A DNA stretch of 64,000 nt from JBAXTE01 sp037130365 (GTDB taxonomy: Bacteria; Bacteroidota; Bacteroidia; Bacteroidales; WCHB1-69), in the NCBI GenBank assembly GCA_037130365.1, contig JBAXTE010000020.1, positions 1-64,000 of the forward strand. The letters are read 5' to 3'. Positions 6,534 to 15,165 of this stretch are shown piece after piece. Under the pieces are notes generated by a model, which was given only the letters and a program-made list of their open reading frames with translations, was not told the DNA's origin and made no database searches. How positions within the stretch are numbered: position 1 is the stretch's first letter; each line of letters starts with the position of its first letter. The position numbers were made by a program, and so were the translations under genes.

Positions 6534-8615
6534 TTATCTCATAATAGTAAGAGAACCCGAAACAACATCTGTCCATCCATCGGTTCCTATAAGCTGAACC
6601 TTCATCGGAAGATTAAGAATGTAGTAATAAATACCATCGGCAAAACCACCACCATTCCAATCATTTTTATAACTTTCGCTTCGGTATACCACTCTTCCCC
6701 AACGGTTATAAACCACCAGATTTGAATTGCTATAATACTCAAGATTAGTGAACTTTAATACATCATTAAAGCCATCACCATTAGGTGTAATTATGTTTGG
6801 AGCTGTAATTTCGCAGGGAACAAATGTCAAAATTATCGAAGCAGTATCAGAACAAAATCCATTGGTTGCTACTACAAAGTAAATACCTGTTTGATTGGTA
6901 GTATATTGAGTTGCTGAAGAAACAATGTTTCCCATCGATGAAGGCGACTGCGATTCATACCAAGTAATACTATTATAGGTACCATTCAACGCAAGTGTTC
7001 TTGTTTCATAATCACATAAAGTTGCATTATTTCCAATTGAAACACTCGGCATTTGATATACAATTACACGAACTGTATCATATACGGTTCCACAAACATT
7101 TCCCATAATCACTGAATAAACCGCAGATTGATTTGCTACCACAGATATTGGATTTGTGGTATACCCAGCCCAAGTAATATTTCCATCAAAACTTGCGCTA
7201 AACGAGAGCGGTGTTCCACTACAGACGGTCGTATCGTTACTTATCGTATACATTAAACTTCCGACCGTAACTTTAATTGAATCCGTAGAATGATTATTAC
7301 ATAAATCGGTGGCAGAGACATAATAGGTGGTGGTAACGAGTGGCTCAACCTCCTGACTGAGCACATTTCCAACTCCATTACTCCACGAAAATGTATAAGG
7401 TGAAACTCCTTGGGTTGCAGAGACTGTTAAGTTACCTACTCCCCCATCACAAAGTAATTGATCATCGGCAACAGTTAATATGATTGGTGAATTATCAATA
7501 ACCGGAATCTTCAATGTGTCAATCGTATTACTACATCCAAGGCCTGGAATTATAATATAAATGGTATCACCTGGATCTAAAATATTATCTTGAATTGGAG
7601 TTATGTGAATATAGCCAGTATCAGAACCAGCAGGAATAACTAATGAATCAACATCGGGAAAAATGGTGTAGTCCACGTCGCGAATTGCACTTCCACCAGT
7701 GGTAAAATGGATTGCCACATTTTCGGCATAAATTGCAGGTAAACGAAATACGATATCAGCATTACTACATCCTTCAACCACAGAATTTTCACGAACATCA
7801 GACTCAAAATGAAGCTCTGCATTCATACCTGGACTAGAAAAAGAGTTTGCTTCTAAAAATACACCAGAATCATAAATTCCATCACCCACATCGCCAATTG
7901 CAATTTTAATATGATATACCTGACAAGGCACCACAGCTGCGACAGCCGTTAAGACTGTAGTCATTCCATCGTACTGTATATACTGATTTATGGGTGATTG
8001 ATTGTTTACATAATACTGACAATATTCACAAGGGCCATTATTTGAAGTCCCGTTATTTATATTATTGATGGTTACTGGGAGATTAGTTCCTGGGATTCGT
8101 GCAATATTTGTATTTACAAATGCAGTTCCGAATGGATTTGGGCCAGTAATAAAAAAACCAAAGACATCATTCCATGTACTATTGGCATATTCAGGATATT
8201 CTTCGGATGCAAAAACATATTTAAACTGAACAGTGTCAGAAAGTGGAATAAAATCAAATTCAAGCACTGCAGCATCTTGCACATCAGCAACTAAGCCGTC
8301 TAGTTGCGGATCTGATCCTCTTCCATTGTCGGTAGATGCAAATCCAGATGCTAAACCAGCAGCACCAGAAGCGAGTCCGGTTGAAATTACTAAACCACTT
8401 GTAATACCCAAATTAGTAGGAGTTGAACCAGTGGTAAAGGTTCCGAACGAATTTGCTACACCATTATAGGTAATATTTGTAATGGTTACCCCAGATCCTA
8501 ACAGCACATTTTGCACTCCACTGGCAGGCGAAATCCCCTGTGTGACAACAATTTGGCTATAAACATTAGCAATACTGAAGACAACTAAAAATAAGTATAA
8601 AAATATTTTTTTCAT
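6534..8615 (-). CDS. choice-of-anchor L protein with T9SS type B sorting domain
   Basis: The 693-residue protein starts with a signal peptide (MKKIFLYLFLVVFSIANVYS, cleavage near residue 20). Residues about 22-255 fit a choice-of-anchor L domain (TQGISPASGVQNVLLGSGV; EFDFIPLSDTVQFKYVFASEEY), then Ig/PKD-like repeats with SPYTFSWSNG, and from about 604 a gliding-motility-associated type B C-terminal domain (ITPNGDGFNDV, YNRWGRVVY, WNGGGFADGIYYYIL). Such proteins pass the outer membrane by the type IX system and stay on the surface or are released. The extracellular role is not known; adhesion or matrix function would be typical. It is transcribed toward tmRNA, with only about 20 bases between its stop and the tmRNA promoter. 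Confidence 0.9.
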   Translation of the reverse strand: MKKIFLYLFLVVFSIANVYSQIVVTQGISPASGVQNVLLGSGVTITNITYNGVANSFGTFTTGSTPTNLGITSGLVISTGLASGAAGLASGFASTDNGRGSDPQLDGLVADVQDAAVLEFDFIPLSDTVQFKYVFASEEYPEYANSTWNDVFGFFITGPNPFGTAFVNTNIARIPGTNLPVTINNINNGTSNNGPCEYCQYYVNNQSPINQYIQYDGMTTVLTAVAAVVPCQVYHIKIAIGDVGDGIYDSGVFLEANSFSSPGMNAELHFESDVRENSVVEGCSNADIVFRLPAIYAENVAIHFTTGGSAIRDVDYTIFPDVDSLVIPAGSDTGYIHITPIQDNILDPGDTIYIIIPGLGCSNTIDTLKIPVIDNSPIILTVADDQLLCDGGVGNLTVSATQGVSPYTFSWSNGVGNVLSQEVEPLVTTTYYVSATDLCNNHSTDSIKVTVGSLMYTISNDTTVCSGTPLSFSASFDGNITWAGYTTNPISVVANQSAVYSVIMGNVCGTVYDTVRVIVYQMPSVSIGNNATLCDYETRTLALNGTYNSITWYESQSPSSMGNIVSSATQYTTNQTGIYFVVATNGFCSDTASIILTFVPCEITAPNIITPNGDGFNDVLKFTNLEYYSNSNLVVYNRWGRVVYRSESYKNDWNGGGFADGIYYYILNLPMKVQLIGTDGWTDVVSGSLTIMR

Positions 8616-8823
8616 ATTTTAATATTTAGAATAAAAATCGATACTTTGTAATTATTTATATTTTTACAGAAGAATACGAGGTAACCTTTTATTAAAGACG
8701 TAATTTTTAGTAATTGAGTTGCTTAATTAATAGGCATTTAATAAATATATTTTATCCAACTTTGTTTTATTTTCAAAATCCTAACCGATATCTCTCCATG
8801 CCCTCCCTAATTGTAGTAGTAAG

Positions 8824-10767
8824 TTATTTTGTAATTACCAACGGTTTAATTACTGAACTAGTTGAGTTAGATAGTTTAATGGTATAAACACCAGCTGATA
8901 ATTTGGTTAAAGGCAAGCTCATTATTCGAATATCTGCAGTGATCGTTTTGTGATAAACTTGCTGTCCTAAATTATTAAAAACTGATATTTCTTTTTCTGT
9001 TGGTGAATAGGTTCTAATAGCAATATTTACATTCTCCGAAGCAGGATTTGGATATACATCAAACCCTAAAATATCTTCTATTGTATTTATTAATGTGGTA
9101 TTGGACTGAACCTGTTTTAATACAATTTCATTGTTTGGATCAAATTGAAAAGAAGTAACTTGTTTTGCAAAATTAAAAGTAAATTGCTGATTATTAACAT
9201 CATTCATCACTTTTACAATCGTATCTGAATTATCAAAAAAGATATATTTTAACTCCACCGGCATTTTAAAATAAGGAGTATTTGTTTCACCAATAGTAGT
9301 ATATACCTGTGTACCACCTAAAATAGTTTGAATAGTATAAAGTGGATGGTTTGGATTATAAATCCACTGATTCATAAACCAACTCAAATCTTGTCCAGAA
9401 GATTGTTGCATTTTTGTAAAGAAATCAGGAATAGTCGTATTGTTTAACTTGAAATTTGAGGCATCGTTGGTGTAATTTTTCATTCCATTAAAAAAAGCGG
9501 TATCTCCCATTACATATCGCAATTGATGAATTACGCATGCACCTTTTTGATAAGTAATTGCATAATTAAAAAGGGTGTTTACATCTGGAGTAGTAATTGC
9601 CCATGCTGGATTGCTAATTGCCCAACCAGGATTATTTAATAGATAATAACTCGCATCGCCATTAATTTCGTCGCGATACGCTTGCGCACCTTGTGTATGC
9701 TCGAGCCATAATGCTTCGGAATAAGTTGCAAAGCCTTCGTTTATCCATATATCAGCCCAAGTGGCACAGGTAATCATATCGCCAAACCACTGGTGGGCAA
9801 ACTCATGCACTGCCAACATCTCTTGCCAACAATTTGGACAAAGACTTGTTAACGTTTGGTTTTCCATTCCGCCCCATGCAAATTCACTACTCAAGGTTGC
9901 AAAGCCATTTTTTTCGAATGGATGTTCCACAAAAGTGTTGGAGAAAAAATCAGCCATCGGCGACATAATATCAATAACAGATTGAGGATTTTCGCCAGCA
10001 TTATAATAAAAACGCATTGGAACACTGTCTTGAGGATGAAGTGGTGGATGCCAATATGTTACTTTTAGATTAAAGCCATCTTTGGAAGTCAAAAGCATTA
10101 AATATGTTGACATTGGATCTCTGCTTACCCAGTGATAGTAAATGGTATCCGAAATTTTCAACGAATCTTGCAAACGACCATTCGAAGCCAAAAGAACTGT
10201 GGATGGCACTTTTGCTTTCACTTCAAATGTAGCTTTATCAGCAGGCCAATCCCAACAAGGAATCCATTTACGAGCGCCAATAGGTTCATTATCTGTAAAT
10301 ACAAAACCATTGTTGCTATAAAAAGCATTATCCGCTACGTCGTTATGTTTGTAATAAATGGTCAACCGAACAGTATCGCCAACTTGATAGGTTTGATTGA
10401 GGTTAATCTGCAATAAATCATTTGTATGTGAAAATGTAACCGTTGAGGGTTTAATTGAATCAATCCTTAAACTCGTATTTACAGCATTCAAAGTCATGGT
10501 ACTCATCACAGAATCGGCCTTTAAAGTAATTTTATTTGATGCGCTAAAGCTCTTTGGATAGGGCGAGGTATAACAATGATATAAATCGATTTCTAGATTG
10601 TAATGAATCACATCAAACGAATGCTTTGGTGTATTTATTGATTTTGCAGTAGGAGAAAAACTTCCCATCGACTTACGTTTTGAGCAAATTGCAGCTCCAT
10701 TATCCTGAGCAAAACAACTAAAAAAAGCAACTATTGCAATTGATAGTATCAAAAATCTTTTTATCAT
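8824..10767 (-). CDS. secreted M1-family aminopeptidase, T9SS type A
   Basis: The 647-residue zinc peptidase has a signal peptide (1-20, cut near FSCFAQ), an M1 N-terminal beta domain, the GGMEN exopeptidase motif (299-303), and the zinc site HEFAHQW with NEGFATY: H321, H325 and E344, spaced as in the family. The catalytic C-terminal part is followed by a T9SS type A tail from about residue 570 (DVYPNPASENVNI ... LSAGVYTIKL), which ends with a typical basic terminus. It probably removes N-terminal residues from peptides outside the cell. It is shorter than cytosolic PepN because the C-terminal ERAP-like domain is missing. It diverges from aspartase at 10855, about 90 bases away. Confidence 0.92.
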   Translation of the reverse strand: MIKRFLILSIAIVAFFSCFAQDNGAAICSKRKSMGSFSPTAKSINTPKHSFDVIHYNLEIDLYHCYTSPYPKSFSASNKITLKADSVMSTMTLNAVNTSLRIDSIKPSTVTFSHTNDLLQINLNQTYQVGDTVRLTIYYKHNDVADNAFYSNNGFVFTDNEPIGARKWIPCWDWPADKATFEVKAKVPSTVLLASNGRLQDSLKISDTIYYHWVSRDPMSTYLMLLTSKDGFNLKVTYWHPPLHPQDSVPMRFYYNAGENPQSVIDIMSPMADFFSNTFVEHPFEKNGFATLSSEFAWGGMENQTLTSLCPNCWQEMLAVHEFAHQWFGDMITCATWADIWINEGFATYSEALWLEHTQGAQAYRDEINGDASYYLLNNPGWAISNPAWAITTPDVNTLFNYAITYQKGACVIHQLRYVMGDTAFFNGMKNYTNDASNFKLNNTTIPDFFTKMQQSSGQDLSWFMNQWIYNPNHPLYTIQTILGGTQVYTTIGETNTPYFKMPVELKYIFFDNSDTIVKVMNDVNNQQFTFNFAKQVTSFQFDPNNEIVLKQVQSNTTLINTIEDILGFDVYPNPASENVNIAIRTYSPTEKEISVFNNLGQQVYHKTITADIRIMSLPLTKLSAGVYTIKLSNSTSSVIKPLVITK

Positions 10768-10833
10768 AAAAAACCCATTTAAAAAATTAAAGTACCAAAT
10801 TACATAAAATTACAATATCATGAATAAAAAATG

Positions 10834-10841
10834 TATTTTTG
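10834..10841 (+). promoter_or_regulatory. -7 box ahead of aspartase
   Basis: TATTTTTG matches TAnnTTTG and ends 13 bases before the aspartase ATG, implying a very short leader of about 6-8 bases. No good TTG at -33 was seen. Confidence 0.5.
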
Positions 10842-10854
10842 AAAAAAAAACGAA

Positions 10855-12297
10855 ATGCAAAGAGAGGAATACGACTTTATTGGCACCTTATTGATTCCTG
10901 AAGAAGCGCTTTATGGAATTCATGCGGCACGAGCGCGGGAAAATTTTCCGTACTCCGACTCATTTGATATGGACTGGTATTCTGCTGTTGGCACGGTTAA
11001 AATGGCTTGCTATCAAACCTATTTAAGTCTTCATGATGCGGTTTCTGAGCGATATCCAGAGCATAAGCCAATTCCTCTTATCGATAAAAAAATAATTAGA
11101 GCATTGATTAGTGCATCAAAAGAGGTGATTAATAAAAATCATTTTGAATGGTTTATTGTTCCTTCAACCCAAGGTGGAGCGGGCACAAGCATCAATATGA
11201 ATATCAACGAAATCATTTCCAATAGAGCATTGCAAATTTTAGGAAAAAAAGCGGGAGATTATGTTATTATCGACCCCGTAGAACATGCAAACATCTATCA
11301 ATCAACTAACGATGTAATTCCAACTTCGCTTAAGTTATGCACGATGCAACTTTTGCAACACTTAGAAAAAGAGATCAATAACCTCAGAGCTAATATAGAA
11401 ACAAAGGAACGCGAAGGTCGCAATTGCATACGAATTGGCTACACCCAAATGCAAGCTGCTGTTCCTACTTCTTATGGAAAACTATTTTCAACATACAGCG
11501 AAGCGCTATCCAGAGATTGGTGGCGAGTTTCGAAATGTTTTGAGCGGATTAAAGTGGTAAATATTGGTGGAAGCGCCATCGGAACTGGAATTGCAGTACC
11601 TAGATTTTTTATTATGGAGGTGATTAACCAATTGCAATCTATCACCCAACTTCCGCTTACCCGTAGTGAAAACTTATCCGATGCCACTTCAAATCTGGAC
11701 TCTTTTGTAGAGGTGCATGCGATTTTGAAATCCCTTGCGGTAAATTTGGAAAAGATAAGCTCCGACATCCGACTTTTGTCCTCAGATTTAATTGGAGAAA
11801 AGGAAATTACGATTCCCCCACGTCAAGTAGGAAGCTCCATTATGCCAGGAAAAGTTAATCCTGTAATTGCTGAATATTGCATCACCGTAGCACACAAAGT
11901 ATACGCCAACGACAACTTAATCAGCGAATTATCGGGACTTGGGTGTTTAGAACTCAATGCATATTTACCCGAAATTGGCAGAGCGCTGATTGAATCGATA
12001 AAACTGCTCTCTAATGCCTGCAGAAGTCTTTCGGAATTTATGATAAAAGATTTGTCTTTCAATCCTGAGGTTTCGATAAAAAAACTTGTAATGAGTCCGG
12101 CAATTACCACAGCTTTAACGCCACACATAGGTTATCATCATGCGGCATTACTTTCTAAAGAGATGCAAAGCGAGCATTGTTCAATCTTTGAAGCCAACGA
12201 CAAATTGCAGATTATTGATTCCGAAAAATTGAGGCAACTTATGCAACCAGATGTTCTTTTGCAACTTGGCTTTTCGTTAACTGATTTGAAAAAATAG
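10855..12297 (+). CDS. aspA: aspartate ammonia-lyase
   Basis: The 480-residue protein belongs to the aspartase/fumarase superfamily and splits L-aspartate into fumarate and ammonia in the cytoplasm. It carries YTQMQAAVP (about 199-207, equivalent to TQLQDAVP of AspA), the STNDVIPTS region (about 152-160) and the superfamily loop GSSIMPGKVNP (about 325-335) whose serine is the catalytic base. Aspartase-like stretches such as NLSDATSNLD and KISSDIRLLSS favour AspA over fumarase. Its stop codon is directly followed by the start of the substrate-binding protein gene, so the two are cotranscribed. That suggests use of imported amino acids or peptides as carbon and nitrogen source. Confidence 0.87.
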   Translation: MQREEYDFIGTLLIPEEALYGIHAARARENFPYSDSFDMDWYSAVGTVKMACYQTYLSLHDAVSERYPEHKPIPLIDKKIIRALISASKEVINKNHFEWFIVPSTQGGAGTSINMNINEIISNRALQILGKKAGDYVIIDPVEHANIYQSTNDVIPTSLKLCTMQLLQHLEKEINNLRANIETKEREGRNCIRIGYTQMQAAVPTSYGKLFSTYSEALSRDWWRVSKCFERIKVVNIGGSAIGTGIAVPRFFIMEVINQLQSITQLPLTRSENLSDATSNLDSFVEVHAILKSLAVNLEKISSDIRLLSSDLIGEKEITIPPRQVGSSIMPGKVNPVIAEYCITVAHKVYANDNLISELSGLGCLELNAYLPEIGRALIESIKLLSNACRSLSEFMIKDLSFNPEVSIKKLVMSPAITTALTPHIGYHHAALLSKEMQSEHCSIFEANDKLQIIDSEKLRQLMQPDVLLQLGFSLTDLKK

Positions 12298-13956
12298 ATG
12301 AAAAAACACAAAATTTCACTACGTTCCCATTTCCTGATTTCAACATTTGTGGTGGTTGCAATTCTGTCTTCTTGTAAGCCAAAAACCAATAACGACGGCA
12401 AAACCGTCTTCAAATACAATGAATCTGCGGGCATTGGCACACTCGATCCAGCTTTTGCACGAGATCAGGCAGTGATTTGGGCGTGCAATCAACTTTACAA
12501 CGGATTAGTGCAACTTGATGATTCAATGAATATTACGCCATCCATTGCTAAATCGTGGGAAATCACAAATAATGGAACTCTTTACACTTTTCATCTTCGG
12601 AATGATGTGTATTTTCATCAAACCCAGTTTTTTGCATTTTCAACTCCACGCAAAGTAATTGCGTCTGATTTTGTATATAGTTTCAACCGAATTCTTGATC
12701 CAGCAACTGCTTCGCCAGGCAAATGGGTTTTTGCAGTAATCGACACCAACTCATTGGGAAAACCAGATTTTAAAGCGCTAAACGACAGTACTTTTAGCAT
12801 TAAACTATCTAAAACATTTCCTCCATTTTTAGGGATTTTAACCATGCAATATTGCTCCGTAGTTGCTCGTGAGGTAGTTGAAAAATATGGAAAAGATTAT
12901 CGAAATCATCCTGTTGGAACAGGTCCTTTTCAATTTAAATATTGGAAAGAGGGCGTTAAATTGGTCTTAAGCAAAAATCCCTCATATTTTGAGTTTTATC
13001 AAAATCAACGACTTCCATTTCTGGATGCTGTAGCCGTAACATTTATAGTGGACAAGCAATCGGTATTTATGGAGTTTGTAAAAGGCAACTTAGATTTTCA
13101 ATCGGGCATTGATGCGAGTTACAAAGATGAGCTTTTGACTTCATCTGGAACGTTAAATCCAAAGTATAAAAACAAATTCAAACTTCTCACCCAACCATAC
13201 CTCAACACCGAATATTTGGGATTTTTGGTAGATAAAACCAAAAGCAATCCTTCCACAAACCCATTAATGAAGCGGGAAGTTCGACAAGCCATCAATTACG
13301 GTTTCGACCGGGTGAAAATGATTCGTTTTTTAAGAAACAATATTGGCACAGCCGCTCGTTCAGGAATTGTTCCGCAAGGCTTGCCTTCATTTGACACCAC
13401 GTTAGTGAGAGGTTATAGTTATCAGCCACAAAAAGCGTTAGATTTATTGGCAAAAGCGGGTTATCCAAACGGAAAAGGAATGCCTCCAATTACGTTATCT
13501 GCATCTGCATCTTACCTCGATTTATGTCAATATATTCAACACGAACTCAGTAAGATAGGCATTGAATTAAAAATTGAAGTTAATCCACCAGCCACCCAAC
13601 GAGAAATGATTTCTCAATCGAAACTAACCTTTTTTAGAGGCTCGTGGATTGCCGATTATCCTGATGCAGAAAACTATCTATCGCTTTTCTACTCCAAAAA
13701 TTTCTGTCCCAACGGACCAAATTACTGCCACTATTCTAATCCAAATTTTGACAAATTCTACGAGAAATCACAAAATGAAGTCAATGACTCCCTTCGATAT
13801 AAAATTTATCAGAGGATGGATAGTTTGCTTATGGAAGATGCTCCAGTGGTAGTTTTGTATTATGACCAAGTGTTGCGATTGGTGCAAAACAATATTGACG
13901 GTTTGGGAAATAATGCGATGAATTTGTTATCGTTGAAGAAAGTTCGGAAGCATTAA
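12298..13956 (+). CDS. peptide-type ABC substrate-binding lipoprotein (SBP_bac_5)
   Basis: The 552-residue protein is a lipoprotein: basic start, hydrophobic stretch and lipobox AILSSC, so it is anchored through Cys at about residue 26. The rest is the family 5 solute-binding fold of OppA/DppA (GIGTLDPAFARDQAVIWACN at the start; HPVGTGPFQFKYWKEG; RQAINYGFDR in the middle), which usually binds di- or oligopeptides. It begins on the base after the aspartase stop, so it is translationally coupled. No permease or ATPase genes follow; it must use a transporter encoded elsewhere or act alone. Ligand cannot be read from the sequence. Confidence 0.88.
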   Translation: MKKHKISLRSHFLISTFVVVAILSSCKPKTNNDGKTVFKYNESAGIGTLDPAFARDQAVIWACNQLYNGLVQLDDSMNITPSIAKSWEITNNGTLYTFHLRNDVYFHQTQFFAFSTPRKVIASDFVYSFNRILDPATASPGKWVFAVIDTNSLGKPDFKALNDSTFSIKLSKTFPPFLGILTMQYCSVVAREVVEKYGKDYRNHPVGTGPFQFKYWKEGVKLVLSKNPSYFEFYQNQRLPFLDAVAVTFIVDKQSVFMEFVKGNLDFQSGIDASYKDELLTSSGTLNPKYKNKFKLLTQPYLNTEYLGFLVDKTKSNPSTNPLMKREVRQAINYGFDRVKMIRFLRNNIGTAARSGIVPQGLPSFDTTLVRGYSYQPQKALDLLAKAGYPNGKGMPPITLSASASYLDLCQYIQHELSKIGIELKIEVNPPATQREMISQSKLTFFRGSWIADYPDAENYLSLFYSKNFCPNGPNYCHYSNPNFDKFYEKSQNEVNDSLRYKIYQRMDSLLMEDAPVVVLYYDQVLRLVQNNIDGLGNNAMNLLSLKKVRKH

Positions 13957-13962
13957 CGGGAC

Positions 13963-14072
13963 TTCTAAAAATTCATTTTTCAGCGTTAAACTTCAATTTT
14001 AAAACTCTTATTTACCCAAGTAAACATCGACTTTTAAAATTTTGTTTGCCTCAAAAAATTGAATTTTTAGAA
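13963..14072. repeat. long inverted repeat between convergent genes
   Basis: TTCTAAAAATTCATTTTT (13963-13980) is inverted against AAAAAATTGAATTTTTAGAA (14053-14072), and a second inner pair (TTTTAAAA around 13997 and 14033) lies between. The whole could fold into a branched hairpin of about 110 bases between the binding-protein gene and the convergent barrel gene. A terminator role is possible, but the stem is A+T-rich and no clear T-tract follows. Confidence 0.55.
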
Positions 14073-14130
14073 CCCCTCTTAATTAAATTGAAATTGAACT
14101 CAGAAAACTGAAAAGGAAATCATTTAATTA

Positions 14131-14805
14131 TTAAGGCTCTATGACCTTATCTTTCTTTCTTTTAATTTCTTTTTTCTCGTTAATTACATAGATCAGACGA
14201 ATGGTCATCATACTATTATATTGATTTCGAGAATGGTCTGTTTTAATAAAATATCTATCTCGTATGGGAACGAGTGAATATGCCCATCTGAAATTGAATT
14301 TTAATTGTCGCCAAATTCTAAAACGAACATCCGCTAAAAAATTCCAATCACTACGTGCATAAACACCTGAAGTAGTAGTGGTTGAATCAACAATTTTTCC
14401 ATTTTCATATTCTTTTATTCCAATTAATCGTCCCCAAGAAAAGCCCAGACCTAGGGTCCAAGAGTCTTTATCTTCGATGTGGAGCATCACGGGAGTTTCA
14501 ACATAATCGAGGAATAATCTATATTTCCAAGGTTCTGGAAAAGTATCAACAGAGGTTCTACGTTGAATGGCTCCTTTTTGATTATAAATAGTCTCGAGGC
14601 TCACCATCCATTTTTTGTTTTTACTCACAGGGAAAATCACTCCTAACCCAAAGTTTCCACCCCATTTTTTAAAACCATACACCTCATCGCCATCCACTTG
14701 GGTAACATTTGCACCCGCAATTAGTTGTGCTTTAAATATTTGTCCTTGAATTTGACTGATTCCTAAGCAGAAGAAAATTAAAACTATTAATAGGACTTTT
14801 TTCAT
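14131..14805 (-). CDS. outer-membrane beta-barrel protein (PorT-like family)
   Basis: The 224-residue protein has a signal peptide (MKKVLLIVLIFFCLGISQIQ, ending GQ) followed by alternating strands with GANVTQVDGD and WGGNFGLGVIFPVSKNKKW, the pattern of the Bacteroidota outer membrane beta-barrel family. Later strands include LGLGFSWGRL, FLADVRFRIWRQLKFNFRW and YNSMMTIRLIYVI. The C-terminal tail (KKEIKRKKDKVIEP) is charged and lies after the last strand, which is slightly unusual. About eight strands would fit. Function is unknown; PorT itself belongs to the type IX system but this call is only at family level. Confidence 0.75.
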   Translation of the reverse strand: MKKVLLIVLIFFCLGISQIQGQIFKAQLIAGANVTQVDGDEVYGFKKWGGNFGLGVIFPVSKNKKWMVSLETIYNQKGAIQRRTSVDTFPEPWKYRLFLDYVETPVMLHIEDKDSWTLGLGFSWGRLIGIKEYENGKIVDSTTTTSGVYARSDWNFLADVRFRIWRQLKFNFRWAYSLVPIRDRYFIKTDHSRNQYNSMMTIRLIYVINEKKEIKRKKDKVIEP

Positions 14806-15165
14806 TTTTTTAAATTCATAAATTCTAACTCAACATTCCTTTTATTCTCGGAATAATAATATTTTGAAGGATTGAACTCTCTGTTTTAGCTGCTGTGCAA
14901 AGATACACAAAGTCTAATGTATTCTTGATTCTTCATTTCAATTCTTCCTTTTCACGTTTCCACCACTAAGACACTAAGTTCACTAAGAAACACTAAGTTC
15001 ACTTAATTCTGTTTTGGCGGTATATGGTCCACGGTTCTTGGTAAAGGGTTCGCGATGCGTAGCGCTTTTACCTTGCACCCTTTCACTTCTTCCTTTTCAC
15101 GTTTCACGAAAAATCTTTTCACTCTTTGTTCTTCCTTTCACGTTTCACGAAAAATCGTTTCACGT
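14806..15165. repeat. gene-free stretch with short direct repeats
   Basis: CTTCCTTTTCACGTTTC occurs at 14944-14960; a longer unit beginning with it and continuing ACGAAAAATC(T/G)TTTCAC occurs at 15089-15122 and 15131-15163. ACACTAAGTTCACT occurs twice (14971-14984 and 14990-15003). The second long unit ends two bases before the tex stop codon. No gene is seen; the short frame at 15014-15247 is made of these repeats and lies over the tex 3' end. Confidence 0.65.

Noticed and set aside
8233..8469. Plus-strand open frame over the choice-of-anchor L gene
   Set aside because: It is a shadow of the strongly supported minus-strand gene with its signal peptide and sorting domain.
14944..15163. Possible CRISPR-like array
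   Set aside because: Units of about 33 bases occur only twice plus one partial, with no regular spacers and no cas genes anywhere in the window.
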